Positions 16,253-25,442 of a DNA stretch of 64,000 bases are shown piece by piece (position 1 is the stretch's first letter; the number at the start of each line of letters is the position of its first letter). The DNA is from CAZEBW01 sp964510205 (lineage in GTDB: Bacteria; Chloroflexota; Anaerolineae; VGOG01), in contig CAZEBW010000002.1 of assembly GCA_964510205.1 (NCBI GenBank), positions 60,957 to 124,956 on the forward strand, in the 5' to 3' direction. The translations under genes were made by a program, and so were the position numbers. Under the pieces are notes generated by a model that was not told the DNA's origin, made no database searches, and saw nothing but the letters and a program-made list of their open reading frames with translations.

Positions 16253-17399
16253 CTACCACCTCAGTCAAGTAACTTTTCACCGTTGCACCAATCACGCGCG
16301 CCGAGAACTTGTTTTGAAACGATAGGTAGCCTTCTCTAGCAATCTTCTCCCGCAAGGGGCGATTGCGTTTCAGGAGAAGAATGGCTTGGGCCAGCGCCTG
16401 GGGGTTGGCCATCTCGCACAGGATAGCGTCCGCGCCGTGGACCAGCATCTCTCTAGCCGCAGGCGAGTCTCCCGTGACGACCGGCTTGCCCAGGGCCAGG
16501 GCCACGAAAACCTTGATGGGCACCACCCGCCGGGCCTTGGGGCTATCGCCGAAGACGCCCAGGCACACGTCGGACGGAGCGATGTGCTCGGCGATCAGAT
16601 CCTCAGGCGGAAGCCAGGCGCGACGGAAGGTGATGTTCTGCACCTGAAGCCTCTCGGCCAGGGACGCGGCCTCCTCGTAGGTCTGCCCGTCCCCCACCAA
16701 TTCAAACGAGATGTCCCGGTGCTCCTCCAGAAGCTTGGCCGCCTCCACGATGTGGTGGACGCCGTGCAGCGGGATATACTGGCCGAAGTAGACCACCCTG
16801 AACGCATCGCTCTGCCTGATGGGCAATGGCCCACGTCCTGAGTAGACCTCATCCGCGCCGACGGGTACCTGGCGCAGCTTGTCCAGCCTCACGCCCAAGT
16901 CCCGCTGGAAGTGCCGCACGTGGGCCTCGGTGTCCAGCAGCACCAAGTCCGCCAAACGGCAGGCGCACCGGTCCACCAAGTAGACCAGGCGAGCCAGAAG
17001 CGACCCCCGCTGGGCCAGGCCTCGGTCCTCGACCACGGTCTCGGTGAGGGAGAGGAGAGCGTCGAAAACCAGCGGCTTTCTCGCCAAGCTGGTCAACAGC
17101 CTGGCCAGGAAGAGATCGAAATGCCCTGCGTAGCCCACGACCATGACGTCGTAGTCGCCGATTTTGGCGTAGCGCCCGATGAGCCGCAGATAACTGCCCA
17201 AAGCTCGGCCCATCAAGCCGGGATTGAACAGGCCGCCTCGCACACTCCGAATCTTATCTGCTGTATTATACCACAAATTGGCATGACATTCAACTACTTC
17301 TACACCGTTTTGCCGCAGTCCTTGTATGATCACATTGTTTCGCGACTGCTTCACATCATACGTGCCGAAATAGCAGACTTTCATTTTGCTTTTTGCCAC
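16227..17399 (-). CDS. GT4-family glycosyltransferase
   Basis: 390 residues, GT-B fold. N-terminal Rossmann domain about 1-185; the linker leads to VVYFGQYIPLHGVHHIVEAA (start of the donor-binding domain), then LVGDGQTYEE and the E(X)7E-like region with KVFVALALGKPVVTGD. Acts in the cytoplasm on a nucleotide-sugar donor; specificity unknown. GTG start at 17399; the ATG at 17384 is an alternative. The last residues are read from the start of a repeat block, so the C-terminus has been extended or replaced. Confidence 0.85.
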   Translation of the reverse strand: MAKSKMKVCYFGTYDVKQSRNNVIIQGLRQNGVEVVECHANLWYNTADKIRSVRGGLFNPGLMGRALGSYLRLIGRYAKIGDYDVMVVGYAGHFDLFLARLLTSLARKPLVFDALLSLTETVVEDRGLAQRGSLLARLVYLVDRCACRLADLVLLDTEAHVRHFQRDLGVRLDKLRQVPVGADEVYSGRGPLPIRQSDAFRVVYFGQYIPLHGVHHIVEAAKLLEEHRDISFELVGDGQTYEEAASLAERLQVQNITFRRAWLPPEDLIAEHIAPSDVCLGVFGDSPKARRVVPIKVFVALALGKPVVTGDSPAAREMLVHGADAILCEMANPQALAQAILLLKRNRPLREKIAREGYLSFQNKFSARVIGATVKSYLTEVVDASIEHEA

Positions 17400-17423
17400 G
17401 AATTACACGAATTTCACTAATTA

Positions 17424-18830
17424 TCACGCCACCACCCGCCACGTGGCGAACATGGCCGTGAACAGGGCCAGCAGCAGGGCCGAGGAATAGACTATGGCCC
17501 AGTGCAGGGCCTTGCTTTTAACCATCGCCCCCAGCACCATGAAGCCGGGGAACAGCACCAGGACGTATCTGGGCAGGGCGGCCATCGGGTAAGGGGGGCG
17601 GAAGGTCTGCATCAAGCTGACGAACAGCACACTGACCATGTACAGGCCATAGCTCAGGCGAAGACGGCGAAATGTGACCACGGACAACCAGAGAAACAGG
17701 CCCAAGCAAGTCAAATCAAAAGAGTTATAGAAGATGCGCCTCCAGAGCGTGTCCTCTGGATTCAGGGCAGGGAATCTGGCGGTGTTGAAAATGGCCGCCA
17801 GGCTGTCAGCGATGTTGTTCCAGGGCCAGGAGGCATTTACCGCCCACTGCGCCCTGTAGGTCTCGACTAGAAACGGCTCGCCGATGACGAAACGTCGAAA
17901 CAGCAGGAAGGTCAACGTGCCCAGGGGAATGAGAGCCAGGAGTAGAACGTCGCGCCGAATCGAGCGAAACGCTACATTTGTCATTGCGAGCGACCGTAGG
18001 CCTGCCCTGAGCAATGCCGAAGGGGAGCGAAGCAATCCCCTACGTTGTGGGCAGGAGATTGCTTCGTCGCTTCGCTCCTCGCAATGACACTTGGCCTGAA
18101 ATCTAACATTGTCAAGGTACTCGTAGAGCAACGGCAGTAGGAGAAGCAGGCCCAACTGCTTGGTCAGCGCAGCGAGAAGCCCCATGACGCTGGCTGTCAG
18201 CCAATTGCCCTTTCGAGCGTAGTAAAAGGCCGCCACGGCGAAAAGCAAGAACAGCGATTCGGTGTAGACTCCCAGGAAGAAGAAGGCGGTGGGGAAAACG
18301 GACAGGTAGACAACGGCGCGAGTGGAGGTCGGGGAATCGAACTCCAACTTGGTCAGCTTGTATAGGTAAATCAAGGCCAGGAAGAAGGCCACGTTGGAGA
18401 CGATGATTCCGCCCAGCAGATAATTGCCCCAGAGCACCTTTCCGACCAGCCGGGTCAAGAGGGGATAGAGGGGAAAAAAGACGGTGGTGCCGTCGCCCTG
18501 GGCGTAGCCCTGCATGGCGATGCGGGTGTACCAGATGGAGTCGAACCGCTGCCAGACCCCCAGCAGCGCGTTGGCGATTCCAGGAGACACCGGTTGGACC
18601 CCGTGATAATAGGTAACGTGATACAAAGGGAATTGGTAAAGCGCCAGGGCCGCGACCAGCGAAAGCGAGATGCGCATGGTGACGAAGACCACCACGGCCC
18701 ACCCGACAGCAGAGTCATCGCCGCTTCGCTCACTGCTCCAGGGCCACGGAATGTGAAGCGTGAAACGTGAAACGTGAGACGTGAAGCGTGAAACGTGAAA
18801 CGTGGGCCGTGAAGCGTCAGAGCTAGACAT
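17424..18830 (-). CDS. GT-C membrane glycosyltransferase (PIG-V-like) with two repeat insertions
   Basis: 468 residues, many membrane helices. VWQRFDSIWYTRIAMQGY and FFPLYPLLTRL match the PIG-V-type mannosyltransferase pattern (Trp-x-Arg-Phe/Trp-Asp). Residues about 6-27 (FHVSRFTSHVSRFTLH) are a translated TTCACG repeat. Residues about 248-283 (CHCEERSDEAIS ... SLAMT) are a translated CATTGCGAG repeat, placed between two helices and kept in frame. The enzyme should transfer sugar from a polyprenyl-phosphate donor on the outer face. It overlaps the upstream GT2 gene by 8 nt. Confidence 0.8.
   Translation of the reverse strand: MSSSDASRPTFHVSRFTSHVSRFTLHIPWPWSSERSGDDSAVGWAVVVFVTMRISLSLVAALALYQFPLYHVTYYHGVQPVSPGIANALLGVWQRFDSIWYTRIAMQGYAQGDGTTVFFPLYPLLTRLVGKVLWGNYLLGGIIVSNVAFFLALIYLYKLTKLEFDSPTSTRAVVYLSVFPTAFFFLGVYTESLFLLFAVAAFYYARKGNWLTASVMGLLAALTKQLGLLLLLPLLYEYLDNVRFQAKCHCEERSDEAISCPQRRGLLRSPSALLRAGLRSLAMTNVAFRSIRRDVLLLALIPLGTLTFLLFRRFVIGEPFLVETYRAQWAVNASWPWNNIADSLAAIFNTARFPALNPEDTLWRRIFYNSFDLTCLGLFLWLSVVTFRRLRLSYGLYMVSVLFVSLMQTFRPPYPMAALPRYVLVLFPGFMVLGAMVKSKALHWAIVYSSALLLALFTAMFATWRVVA
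17981..18088. repeat. CATTGCGAG repeat, copy D, inside a coding region and itself interrupted
   Basis: 108 bp (36 codons) from TCATTGCGAG to GCAATGAC inside the 17424-18830 gene. Bases 17998-18026 (GGCCTGCCCTGAGC ... GCCGAAGG) belong to the second repeat family, so one repeat appears inserted in the other. Just outside, CTTGGCCTGAAATCTAACAT mirrors the flank of copy A. Confidence 0.85.
18752..18816. repeat. Tandem GTGAAACGTGAAAC repeat at a gene start
   Basis: About nine degenerate 7-8 bp units. They encode the N-terminal HVSRFTSHVSRF of the 17424-18830 protein on the minus strand. Confidence 0.85.
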
Positions 18831-19827
18831 ATCTACCTCTGGTGATGAAGCTTTGGAAGCGCTCGTATCTCCTCAACATGGTGACGGGATCTACCAGGGG
18901 ACTAAACCAGGGAAACTCCGATGCTATGCGCTGGCGCTGGATCTTCTTGCGCTTCCTCAGCATGTCAGGCAATAGGCCCAAGCTGGTCAGCCTGCCTCGC
19001 AAAGGACTGGGGTCCTGCCTCTTCAGTAAGCTGTAAAAAGCCGAAGCTAGATCATAGAAGGCGATCAGGGGCAGAAAGAGAAAGATTTGGGGAGATGGAT
19101 AGTTCTTGACCATCGTCCAGATCTTGTTCCGACCCAAGAGGCGGTTCTTGAAGGCCGATCCCTCCAGCCCCGTCCCCGAATGAACGTGATAGACGACGGC
19201 GCGTGGATTGTACATACACCGCCAGCCCCGCGAGCGAGCGCGCCAGGCCAGGTCAACGTCCTCGTGGTAGGCGAAAAAGTCCTCGTCGAAAAGGCCGACC
19301 TCGTCTAGCATCTCTCGGCGATACAAAGCCGCGCCAGCACAGGGACCGAATATCTCCAACGGTTCGCGCTCCTGGCCATCGTCTCGTTCCCCGCCCCGTC
19401 GGTCCCAGGCGATGCCCGCTACGTCCAGACTGATGCCGGTGGAGTTGAGAACGCCGGTGTGGTGATAAAAGAGCATCTTGGAAGCGCACATCCCGATATT
19501 GGAATCGGTCTCCACCACCCGGACCAATTCCTCCAGCCAATCTGGCTCCGCTCGCGTGTCGTTGTTCAGAGTGACGATGTAGTCTCCCTGCGCCACTCTG
19601 ATGGCCACGTTGTTGCCCTCCGCGAAGCCCAGGTTCTCGCCGTTTTCGATGATCTTGACCTGCGGGAACGCCTCGGCGACGAAGTCCACCGAACCGTCGC
19701 GGGAACCGTTGTCCACCAAGATGATCTCGTAAGGGGAATAGGTTTGAGCCAAAAGGGAGGACAGACACTCTTCAAGAAATCTCTTACCGTTCCAGTTGAC
19801 GACAATGATGGATGCTCTTCGCTTCAT
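18823..19827 (-). CDS. GT2-family glycosyltransferase (rhamnosyltransferase-like)
   Basis: 334 residues, GT-A fold. SIIVVNWNG at the start, LVDNGSRDGS, ENLGFAEGNN, then TLNNDTRAEPDW (DxD-like) and FFAYHEDVDLAWRARSRGW, the usual order in GT2 rhamnosyl/galactofuranosyl-type enzymes. No membrane helices except a hydrophobic stretch near 260. It overlaps the neighbours by 4 nt (upstream) and 8 nt (downstream), so translation is coupled in the operon. Confidence 0.88.
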   Translation of the reverse strand: MKRRASIIVVNWNGKRFLEECLSSLLAQTYSPYEIILVDNGSRDGSVDFVAEAFPQVKIIENGENLGFAEGNNVAIRVAQGDYIVTLNNDTRAEPDWLEELVRVVETDSNIGMCASKMLFYHHTGVLNSTGISLDVAGIAWDRRGGERDDGQEREPLEIFGPCAGAALYRREMLDEVGLFDEDFFAYHEDVDLAWRARSRGWRCMYNPRAVVYHVHSGTGLEGSAFKNRLLGRNKIWTMVKNYPSPQIFLFLPLIAFYDLASAFYSLLKRQDPSPLRGRLTSLGLLPDMLRKRKKIQRQRIASEFPWFSPLVDPVTMLRRYERFQSFITRGRYV

Positions 19828-22622
19828 GGTAACCTATCAAGCTCTATGCGATCCAGGACGATGCCCAGCTCGCGAACGTCTTCCAGCCCCGCTTCGGCGG
19901 GGATCCACGGGTTGGTCTCCAGGCGGAGGAGAGCGGTCTTGACCTGAGGGGCGGTTGTGAAATCCGGCGATATGACCACCGTGTGGGTCTTGAACTCATT
20001 GCCCAGGTCGAATGTATCGAGGAGACGCTCGTTCAAGTAGAGCGTCACCTTCGCTGGCTCAACCCCGTCGGGGCGCGGGCTGCCCGCGGTGAGCGAGAGC
20101 ACGAATCCGCGAGTTTCCGAATTTACGGACGGAACCCACGGCAGCAGCACCTCGGCGGTTCCCCCCGTCCACCGGTACCACCCACCGGGACCGCCCTCCC
20201 TGCCATAGAAACCGCTCATCAGATAGCCATAGTCGAACCGCCCCACATCCAGAGAGAAGGGATAGGCAGGCTCCGCTCTCTTCCAGGCCGGCTCGATCCT
20301 GTAGACCTCCAGATCGTAGGACTGATGCACCACGCCCTTCGGCAGGTGGTCGAAAGACGTCTCCGGCAGGACGATTTCCAGGGCCGCCTCGCCCACGGGG
20401 GAGAAAAGGTAGTCGTCCGAGCGAACCCGCGTCAAGCCATCGGCAGCGACGTAGAAAACCTCCCGGCCGCGATCGCGCCACCTGCCCACCAGTTCGGAAA
20501 ACGGTTCAGCGTAGTCGCTGTCCCAATTCTGCTCCTGCCAGACGAAGGCATCTTTATTATAAAGATAAGTCAAAGGTAAGGCAAACGGATCTCCGATCAA
20601 CGGGCTTTCCAGGATCACGGCCGACCTGTCGCCGAGCTGTCCAGCCAGGCGGCCGATTTGCCAGACCGCCGCCCGATAAGGCTCCGGTCCGGCCAAAGCC
20701 AGGCTGGTCTGGAGAAAGGAGATGGTCAGCGCAAGGCCCAAGATGATGGGCAGCGTGCCTCGCAAAGCGGTTGTCACTCGAAATTTGATTTTTGACAGTT
20801 GAAAGAGGCCGTAGCTTATGAACAGCATGAGGGAGGGGATGACCACGGCCGCATACCGTCTGACCCAGTAGATGTGGATGGGATTCACCAGCGCAGAGTG
20901 AATGAAAACGAAACTGTATAGCAAGGCGACGCCCAGGAAGAACATCACGCTCTCGTCGCTCTCTTTGAGAATCACGGCCACTAGCCCGCCGAGCGCCAGC
21001 AGCAATCCCAGCGGGGTGACGTACCAGCCCAGTCTGACCAGATTCTCCTCGTTGTAGGTTCTAATCATCCCACCTGCGGGGTGATAATACACCATTTGAG
21101 GATCGGCGGTGCTGGGCCTGATGAAGTAGGCATAGAGAGCCAGCAGGATAATCAGGGCGGCCACGGTCGGACGCAGCCACTTCTCAAGACTCGAAGGTCG
21201 AATTGGGGCGCGCAACTGCCCAAGCCGCCGCATCTGGCGACGCGGCGAGAGCAGGAGGGCGAGGACCAACAAGGCCGCGACCACCACGGCCCCTCCGACG
21301 GCCACGGGGCCGATGGAACTGAAGTAGGGGAGCGCGGCGGCGATGGCCGCAGCCTGCGTCCGCGAGAAGAGAAGGGTATGGATGAGCCAGTGAAGCAGGA
21401 GGGCGGCGAAGGGAGCGAAGAAGTACAGGCGCTGCGAACGCAGCTTGCGGGTGAGGCGAAGGTAGACGAGATAGAGCGCCACCGGCCCGATCAGAAACAC
21501 GCCGTCCGCCCGCGAAAGCACCGCCAACCCCAAGCCGAATCCTGCCAACAACCCAAAGCCGCGCTGGGCTGACTGCCCACCTCGCTCGGCCTGGATTGCG
21601 TGCAACGCGGGAAGTCCTCCTCCACGGTTGCCCTCCAGGTCAGGCCGCCGGATCTGGCGATCCGGCAGGAGCGGGTGAGTCTGGGACGTTTTCACGTACA
21701 AGACGAAACAGTAAAGCGCGCCGAACACCAGGAATTGGGTCAGCAGCTCGGACATGGCCCAGCGGGAGAACCACATCTGAACCACGTTGATGGCCAGCAG
21801 GAACGAGGCCAGCAAGCCGACTCTGTCATCGAACAGGGCTTCGCCCACAAAGTAGAGGGCGATCACCCCCAGCAGCCCAAACAACGGGGTGACGTAGAGC
21901 AACATGGGCGTGCTGGCGAAATGGTCTAAAATCCCCAGCAGATCCAAGGGGGGCAAGGGATTCATCCCCACCCGCATCCCGAAGATGGCGTAGAAGATGG
22001 CGATCCAGACCTGGTAGAGGTGGTTTTGCTGGGAAAAGAGGATGCCCCGTTCCACGTCCCAGATGCGCACCCCGTCGCCGAAAAATCTCATCAACTCGGA
22101 GCCGGAGGGGAATCGGTAGGAGTAGAGGAGGGCTTTCCCCATGCCGTCGCTCAGGTCAGTGAGCAGGGGATCGCGGGCGCGAATCGCTCCTGTTTTGGCG
22201 ATGTTCACCCCCATCCCCAGGTAGACGCCCGCGTCGGTGGTGCCGAGAACCGACTCGAAGGGACGGAAGAAAAGCAGGCCAGCGATGACGATGACGCCCA
22301 CCATCAATGAGCGAATAAAGACCCTACGGAGTCCCCAACTTGTTGGGGGGCTGCCCCAGGTGAGTCTGATCTTGAAGACGACAGCCATGCTCACCGAATA
22401 GATGACGAGCAGACCCAACAGAGACCCAAGCGAAAAGAGCGCCAACTCCGCCAGCAGCAGCCCCAGCCAGGAGCTGAGCAGGACGCTGGAGAAGACCGAC
22501 AGAAACAGAGTCTCTGGCCAATCGAGACCTTTGGCACCCAACGCCCGCAGGGTGACGTAGCCGGGCAAGAAAAGCAGCGCCAGAAATAGAGTCGTTGTTC
22601 TTAAGACAGCCAAAACGATCAA
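19824..22622 (-). CDS. Large GT-C-like membrane protein with C-terminal beta module
   Basis: 932 residues. TTG start with GGAGG 8 nt upstream. About 14 hydrophobic segments cover residues 1-650, with the first loop after helix 4-5 holding GTTDAGVYLGMG and later HLYQVWIAIFYAIFG; overall like GT-C polyprenyl-phosphate-dependent transferases. Residues about 320-355 (PDRQIRRPDLEGNRGGGLPALHA) look like inserted repeat sequence between helices. The C-terminal 200 residues are an external beta domain ending IPAEAGLEDVRELGIVLD, closely related to the end of the Wzt-like ATPase at 33751. Confidence 0.72.
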   Translation of the reverse strand: MIVLAVLRTTTLFLALLFLPGYVTLRALGAKGLDWPETLFLSVFSSVLLSSWLGLLLAELALFSLGSLLGLLVIYSVSMAVVFKIRLTWGSPPTSWGLRRVFIRSLMVGVIVIAGLLFFRPFESVLGTTDAGVYLGMGVNIAKTGAIRARDPLLTDLSDGMGKALLYSYRFPSGSELMRFFGDGVRIWDVERGILFSQQNHLYQVWIAIFYAIFGMRVGMNPLPPLDLLGILDHFASTPMLLYVTPLFGLLGVIALYFVGEALFDDRVGLLASFLLAINVVQMWFSRWAMSELLTQFLVFGALYCFVLYVKTSQTHPLLPDRQIRRPDLEGNRGGGLPALHAIQAERGGQSAQRGFGLLAGFGLGLAVLSRADGVFLIGPVALYLVYLRLTRKLRSQRLYFFAPFAALLLHWLIHTLLFSRTQAAAIAAALPYFSSIGPVAVGGAVVVAALLVLALLLSPRRQMRRLGQLRAPIRPSSLEKWLRPTVAALIILLALYAYFIRPSTADPQMVYYHPAGGMIRTYNEENLVRLGWYVTPLGLLLALGGLVAVILKESDESVMFFLGVALLYSFVFIHSALVNPIHIYWVRRYAAVVIPSLMLFISYGLFQLSKIKFRVTTALRGTLPIILGLALTISFLQTSLALAGPEPYRAAVWQIGRLAGQLGDRSAVILESPLIGDPFALPLTYLYNKDAFVWQEQNWDSDYAEPFSELVGRWRDRGREVFYVAADGLTRVRSDDYLFSPVGEAALEIVLPETSFDHLPKGVVHQSYDLEVYRIEPAWKRAEPAYPFSLDVGRFDYGYLMSGFYGREGGPGGWYRWTGGTAEVLLPWVPSVNSETRGFVLSLTAGSPRPDGVEPAKVTLYLNERLLDTFDLGNEFKTHTVVISPDFTTAPQVKTALLRLETNPWIPAEAGLEDVRELGIVLDRIELDRLP

Positions 22623-22658
22623 GCCCTCGTCCTCCAGTTGTAACTACTCACTTTGCTC

Positions 22659-22705
22659 GGCCTGGATTCCTTCGGCAGGCTCAGGACAAGTGTCAAATCC
22701 AGGCC
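22659..22705. repeat. TTCGGCAGGCTCAGGACAAG repeat within an inverted pair
   Basis: GGCCTGGATT (22659) and AATCCAGGCC (22696-22705) enclose the repeat core. Another GGCCTGGATC/GATCCAGGCC pair without the core lies near 4199-4222. Confidence 0.75.
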
Positions 22706-22781
22706 AAAGCTAGCGAAATCAGCTCGATTCAACCTGTTCAGCCGTCGGATCCGACGGGAGCAGGTGAATAGTCACCTCCAG

Positions 22782-23348
22782 TTAGGGTCGAAAAGACTCG
22801 TCGGCGACGAAAAATCCATCAATGTTCACCCTGCCGTCATCAATCAGTGACACGAATCTTAGGCTATACTTGCCCGCTTCCATTGATCCCAAGAGCAGCT
22901 TTTGGTACGCCCACTCGCCGGCCTCGTAGCCCCACCCGCCCGTCGGCTCGAGAACCATGCTGGGGCTGGCGCCCATCAGCTTCCCGCTGGCATAGACGTC
23001 CAGCTCAGCGGCCCATCGTCCCTCGCGGGCGTAGCGAAGGTACAAAACCGCCAAAGGCAAATCAAAAGGGAGTTCCACTTCATATTCAGCGAAGTCGCCC
23101 CTGCGGCTGCCCCAGCCCATGCCCAGGCATTGACCACCTGAGGCCGCGGCCTTATAGTCAGCGGCGCTGGAACCAGATTGCGAAAGAAACGCCTCCCCCT
23201 CGCGCCAAACCCCTTGTTCTGAAGACACGATCTCGAACGGCGTGGGCGTGACCGACGGCGCGGCAGGCGCGCCACAACCGACCAAAACAGGAAGGACGAC
23301 CAACAGCGCTCCCAGCACCAACTGCCCCCCTCGGACCTTGAAGCCCAT
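22782..23348 (-). CDS. Lipoprotein consisting of a carbohydrate-binding-like module
   Basis: 188 residues. Signal with lipobox LVGC near residue 25, so lipid-anchored outside. The rest (about residues 45-188) is a beta module sharing QSGSSAADYKAAASGGQCLGM-type, GGWGYEAGEWAY and VNIDGFFVAD blocks with the C-termini of the two following upstream genes (23352 and 25443). The fold is probably CBM6/35-like (inference). Starts 4 nt from the stop of the upstream gene, so it is in the same operon. May bind the glycan that the GT-C proteins build. Confidence 0.75.
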   Translation of the reverse strand: MGFKVRGGQLVLGALLVVLPVLVGCGAPAAPSVTPTPFEIVSSEQGVWREGEAFLSQSGSSAADYKAAASGGQCLGMGWGSRRGDFAEYEVELPFDLPLAVLYLRYAREGRWAAELDVYASGKLMGASPSMVLEPTGGWGYEAGEWAYQKLLLGSMEAGKYSLRFVSLIDDGRVNIDGFFVADESFRP

Positions 23349-23351
23349 CGT

Positions 23352-25439
23352 CTACTCCGCCCCTCCGATATAGAACCCATCCAGGTTGACGGTGTTCCCA
23401 TCGCCGTCGGGCTGGATCTTGATCCAATGCTCGCCTGAAGTGATGTGCCCCAAAGACAAGCCCATCAGCGCCCACTCCGACTCCTCGTATCCCCAGCCTC
23501 CCGAGCTTGGCAGCACAATCGAGGGCTTCGCGCCCACCCGTTTGCCGTCAAGATACAGGTTGAGTTTCTTGGCGCCATCATCGGCGTGAGCGTACCTCAG
23601 GAAAATGCGGGCGTCAGGAATATCCTCAGCGACGTGGATCTTGTACAGGGCAAAATGCGACACTTCACTCCCCCACCACATTCCCAAACACCTGCCGTTG
23701 GAAGCGCCCCCCTTGAAATCCTCGCCTTTGCTCCCAAAAGCAGTCTCATATTCCTCCCCCTCCTGCCAGAGGGAATAAGCCTGGCCCGGAGTCGTCACCC
23801 GATAGGCATAGTAGACTGGCGTTCCATCCTGTTGATAGAAAGTTCTTTCCAGTTGAATGGCTTTGTCGGCCTGACGCACCACGGTCTCAAAAGCCTCGTA
23901 TCGTCTGAAAGCGGCAAACCGGGCGCTGTGAAATAAATAGAGGTTACTGGGATCACTGAAGTATTTGGAGACCTCCCTGGAAAAATCTTCGTCTGGATCC
24001 GACCCATATTGGAATACCTCAACCGGGGTGACCGTTCCCTGAGTGAGAATCTGGATATTGTTCTTGAACCCCCAGTCCACCGCCACGGGAGAGGTGATGT
24101 GATGCTCTTCCAAATATTCTGCCAATCTATAGATGGCGTCGGAGAATCTGCCCAGGCCACCACTGCTCTGCACGGCTTGATGGTATCGCAAGTCCACCCA
24201 CACATCTTGGGGGATCAGCGACAGAACGACCACGGCCGTCAGCGCGGAGAGGAGCACCTTGGAGGAACTCACCTGGTACAGCATCTCCACAGACAGCGCG
24301 ATGATGAGCTGAGGCAAGGGCAGCATAATCAACAGATGGGTGGCTCCCAGTCCTGAGACCGTGAAGCAGCTCTGAATCAAGATCAAAACAAGCATCGAGA
24401 GCAGAAACACGGCCTTCGTCTTGTACGCGCCGATTGGGCCGCGGAAGAAGATGATGAGAACAGCCAAGCCAACCACAGAAACACAGAACATGACGGGGTA
24501 GAAAGGATTGCCGAACGATCGTCCGTAGAAGCCGAACCAACTGCCCCGTATCAGATCCAAAAACGCCCCTACCTGGGTGAGTAAGTTGGCGAAGAAATCC
24601 AGGTTGTTCACCCCCTGGTCCGTGGTGATCAAGTTGATCGCTAAGACCTGGAGAGTTCCCTGGGTCTTCAAGTTATACCACAGTAGCCCACCCGCCCCCG
24701 CGCAGAATGATAACACGCTCAGCGCCCACTGTCTGGCGCCCATGTCGAAGGCCAATGTCTTCAGGACGATGGCGCGAGGGAGCAAAGAGCGCCGTGAGCT
24801 AAGCTGGATGATACAGTAGCTCACTGCCAGGGCGACGATGAACCAAAGAAACAGCAGCTTCGCGCTCAGCCCCAGGCCCAAGAGAAACGCCCCAGCATAT
24901 AGATACCTATCTCTACCCCCCCGATGCCACCGCAACAGACAAAACAAGCTGCCGGCAGCCATGCAGGTCATCACCGAGGTGACGTATATCCCCTGCCGGC
25001 TCCAAAACACGAACGAGGGGTGAACCGCCAGCAACAGCACGGTGATGGCCGCCGCGCGGCGGTTGAGGAAATCCTTGGCAAATGCGTAGCAGAGGATGAG
25101 CGTGAGGCCGCCGAAAACAATGGGCATCAGACGCAGTGAAGACACGTTGACCCCCAGGAAGTAGAAAAAGGGAAGCATCAAATAGGTATTGACGGTTCCC
25201 ACGTAACTGGAGATCATGGTCGGAAATGTCCTGCCCCCCAGGGAGATGCCGCCTCCCGTCCACACCTCCACCGGCTGCCCCAGCACCATTTGCATGGTGG
25301 GCACGACGTCCAGCGCCTCGTCGTAATACAGCCCTGGCAAGGTGACGTTAGTAGCCGCGAGGTAGAAGAAGGCCATCAGGGCCAGAGCAGGTATGCCTAT
25401 GTCCGTGATCACGGCCCGCCGGGTGGACAAAAGCTGCAT
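23352..25439 (-). CDS. GT-C glycosyltransferase (PMT_2/ArnT-like) with C-terminal CBM-like module
   Basis: 695 residues. Residues about 1-400 carry 10-12 helices. The first loop has LYYDEALDV, with the acidic pair expected of GT-C catalytic loops, and RLMPIVFGGLTLILCYAFAKDFLNRRAA is typical of PMT_2 proteins. About 400-545 is an external alpha/beta region. 555-695 is the beta module shared with 22782 and 25443 (CLGMWWGSEVSHFALY, GGWGYEESEW, VNLDGFYIG). Probably glycosylates an exported glycan from a polyprenyl-phosphate donor. Confidence 0.82.
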   Translation of the reverse strand: MQLLSTRRAVITDIGIPALALMAFFYLAATNVTLPGLYYDEALDVVPTMQMVLGQPVEVWTGGGISLGGRTFPTMISSYVGTVNTYLMLPFFYFLGVNVSSLRLMPIVFGGLTLILCYAFAKDFLNRRAAAITVLLLAVHPSFVFWSRQGIYVTSVMTCMAAGSLFCLLRWHRGGRDRYLYAGAFLLGLGLSAKLLFLWFIVALAVSYCIIQLSSRRSLLPRAIVLKTLAFDMGARQWALSVLSFCAGAGGLLWYNLKTQGTLQVLAINLITTDQGVNNLDFFANLLTQVGAFLDLIRGSWFGFYGRSFGNPFYPVMFCVSVVGLAVLIIFFRGPIGAYKTKAVFLLSMLVLILIQSCFTVSGLGATHLLIMLPLPQLIIALSVEMLYQVSSSKVLLSALTAVVVLSLIPQDVWVDLRYHQAVQSSGGLGRFSDAIYRLAEYLEEHHITSPVAVDWGFKNNIQILTQGTVTPVEVFQYGSDPDEDFSREVSKYFSDPSNLYLFHSARFAAFRRYEAFETVVRQADKAIQLERTFYQQDGTPVYYAYRVTTPGQAYSLWQEGEEYETAFGSKGEDFKGGASNGRCLGMWWGSEVSHFALYKIHVAEDIPDARIFLRYAHADDGAKKLNLYLDGKRVGAKPSIVLPSSGGWGYEESEWALMGLSLGHITSGEHWIKIQPDGDGNTVNLDGFYIGGAE

Positions 25440-25442
25440 ACG

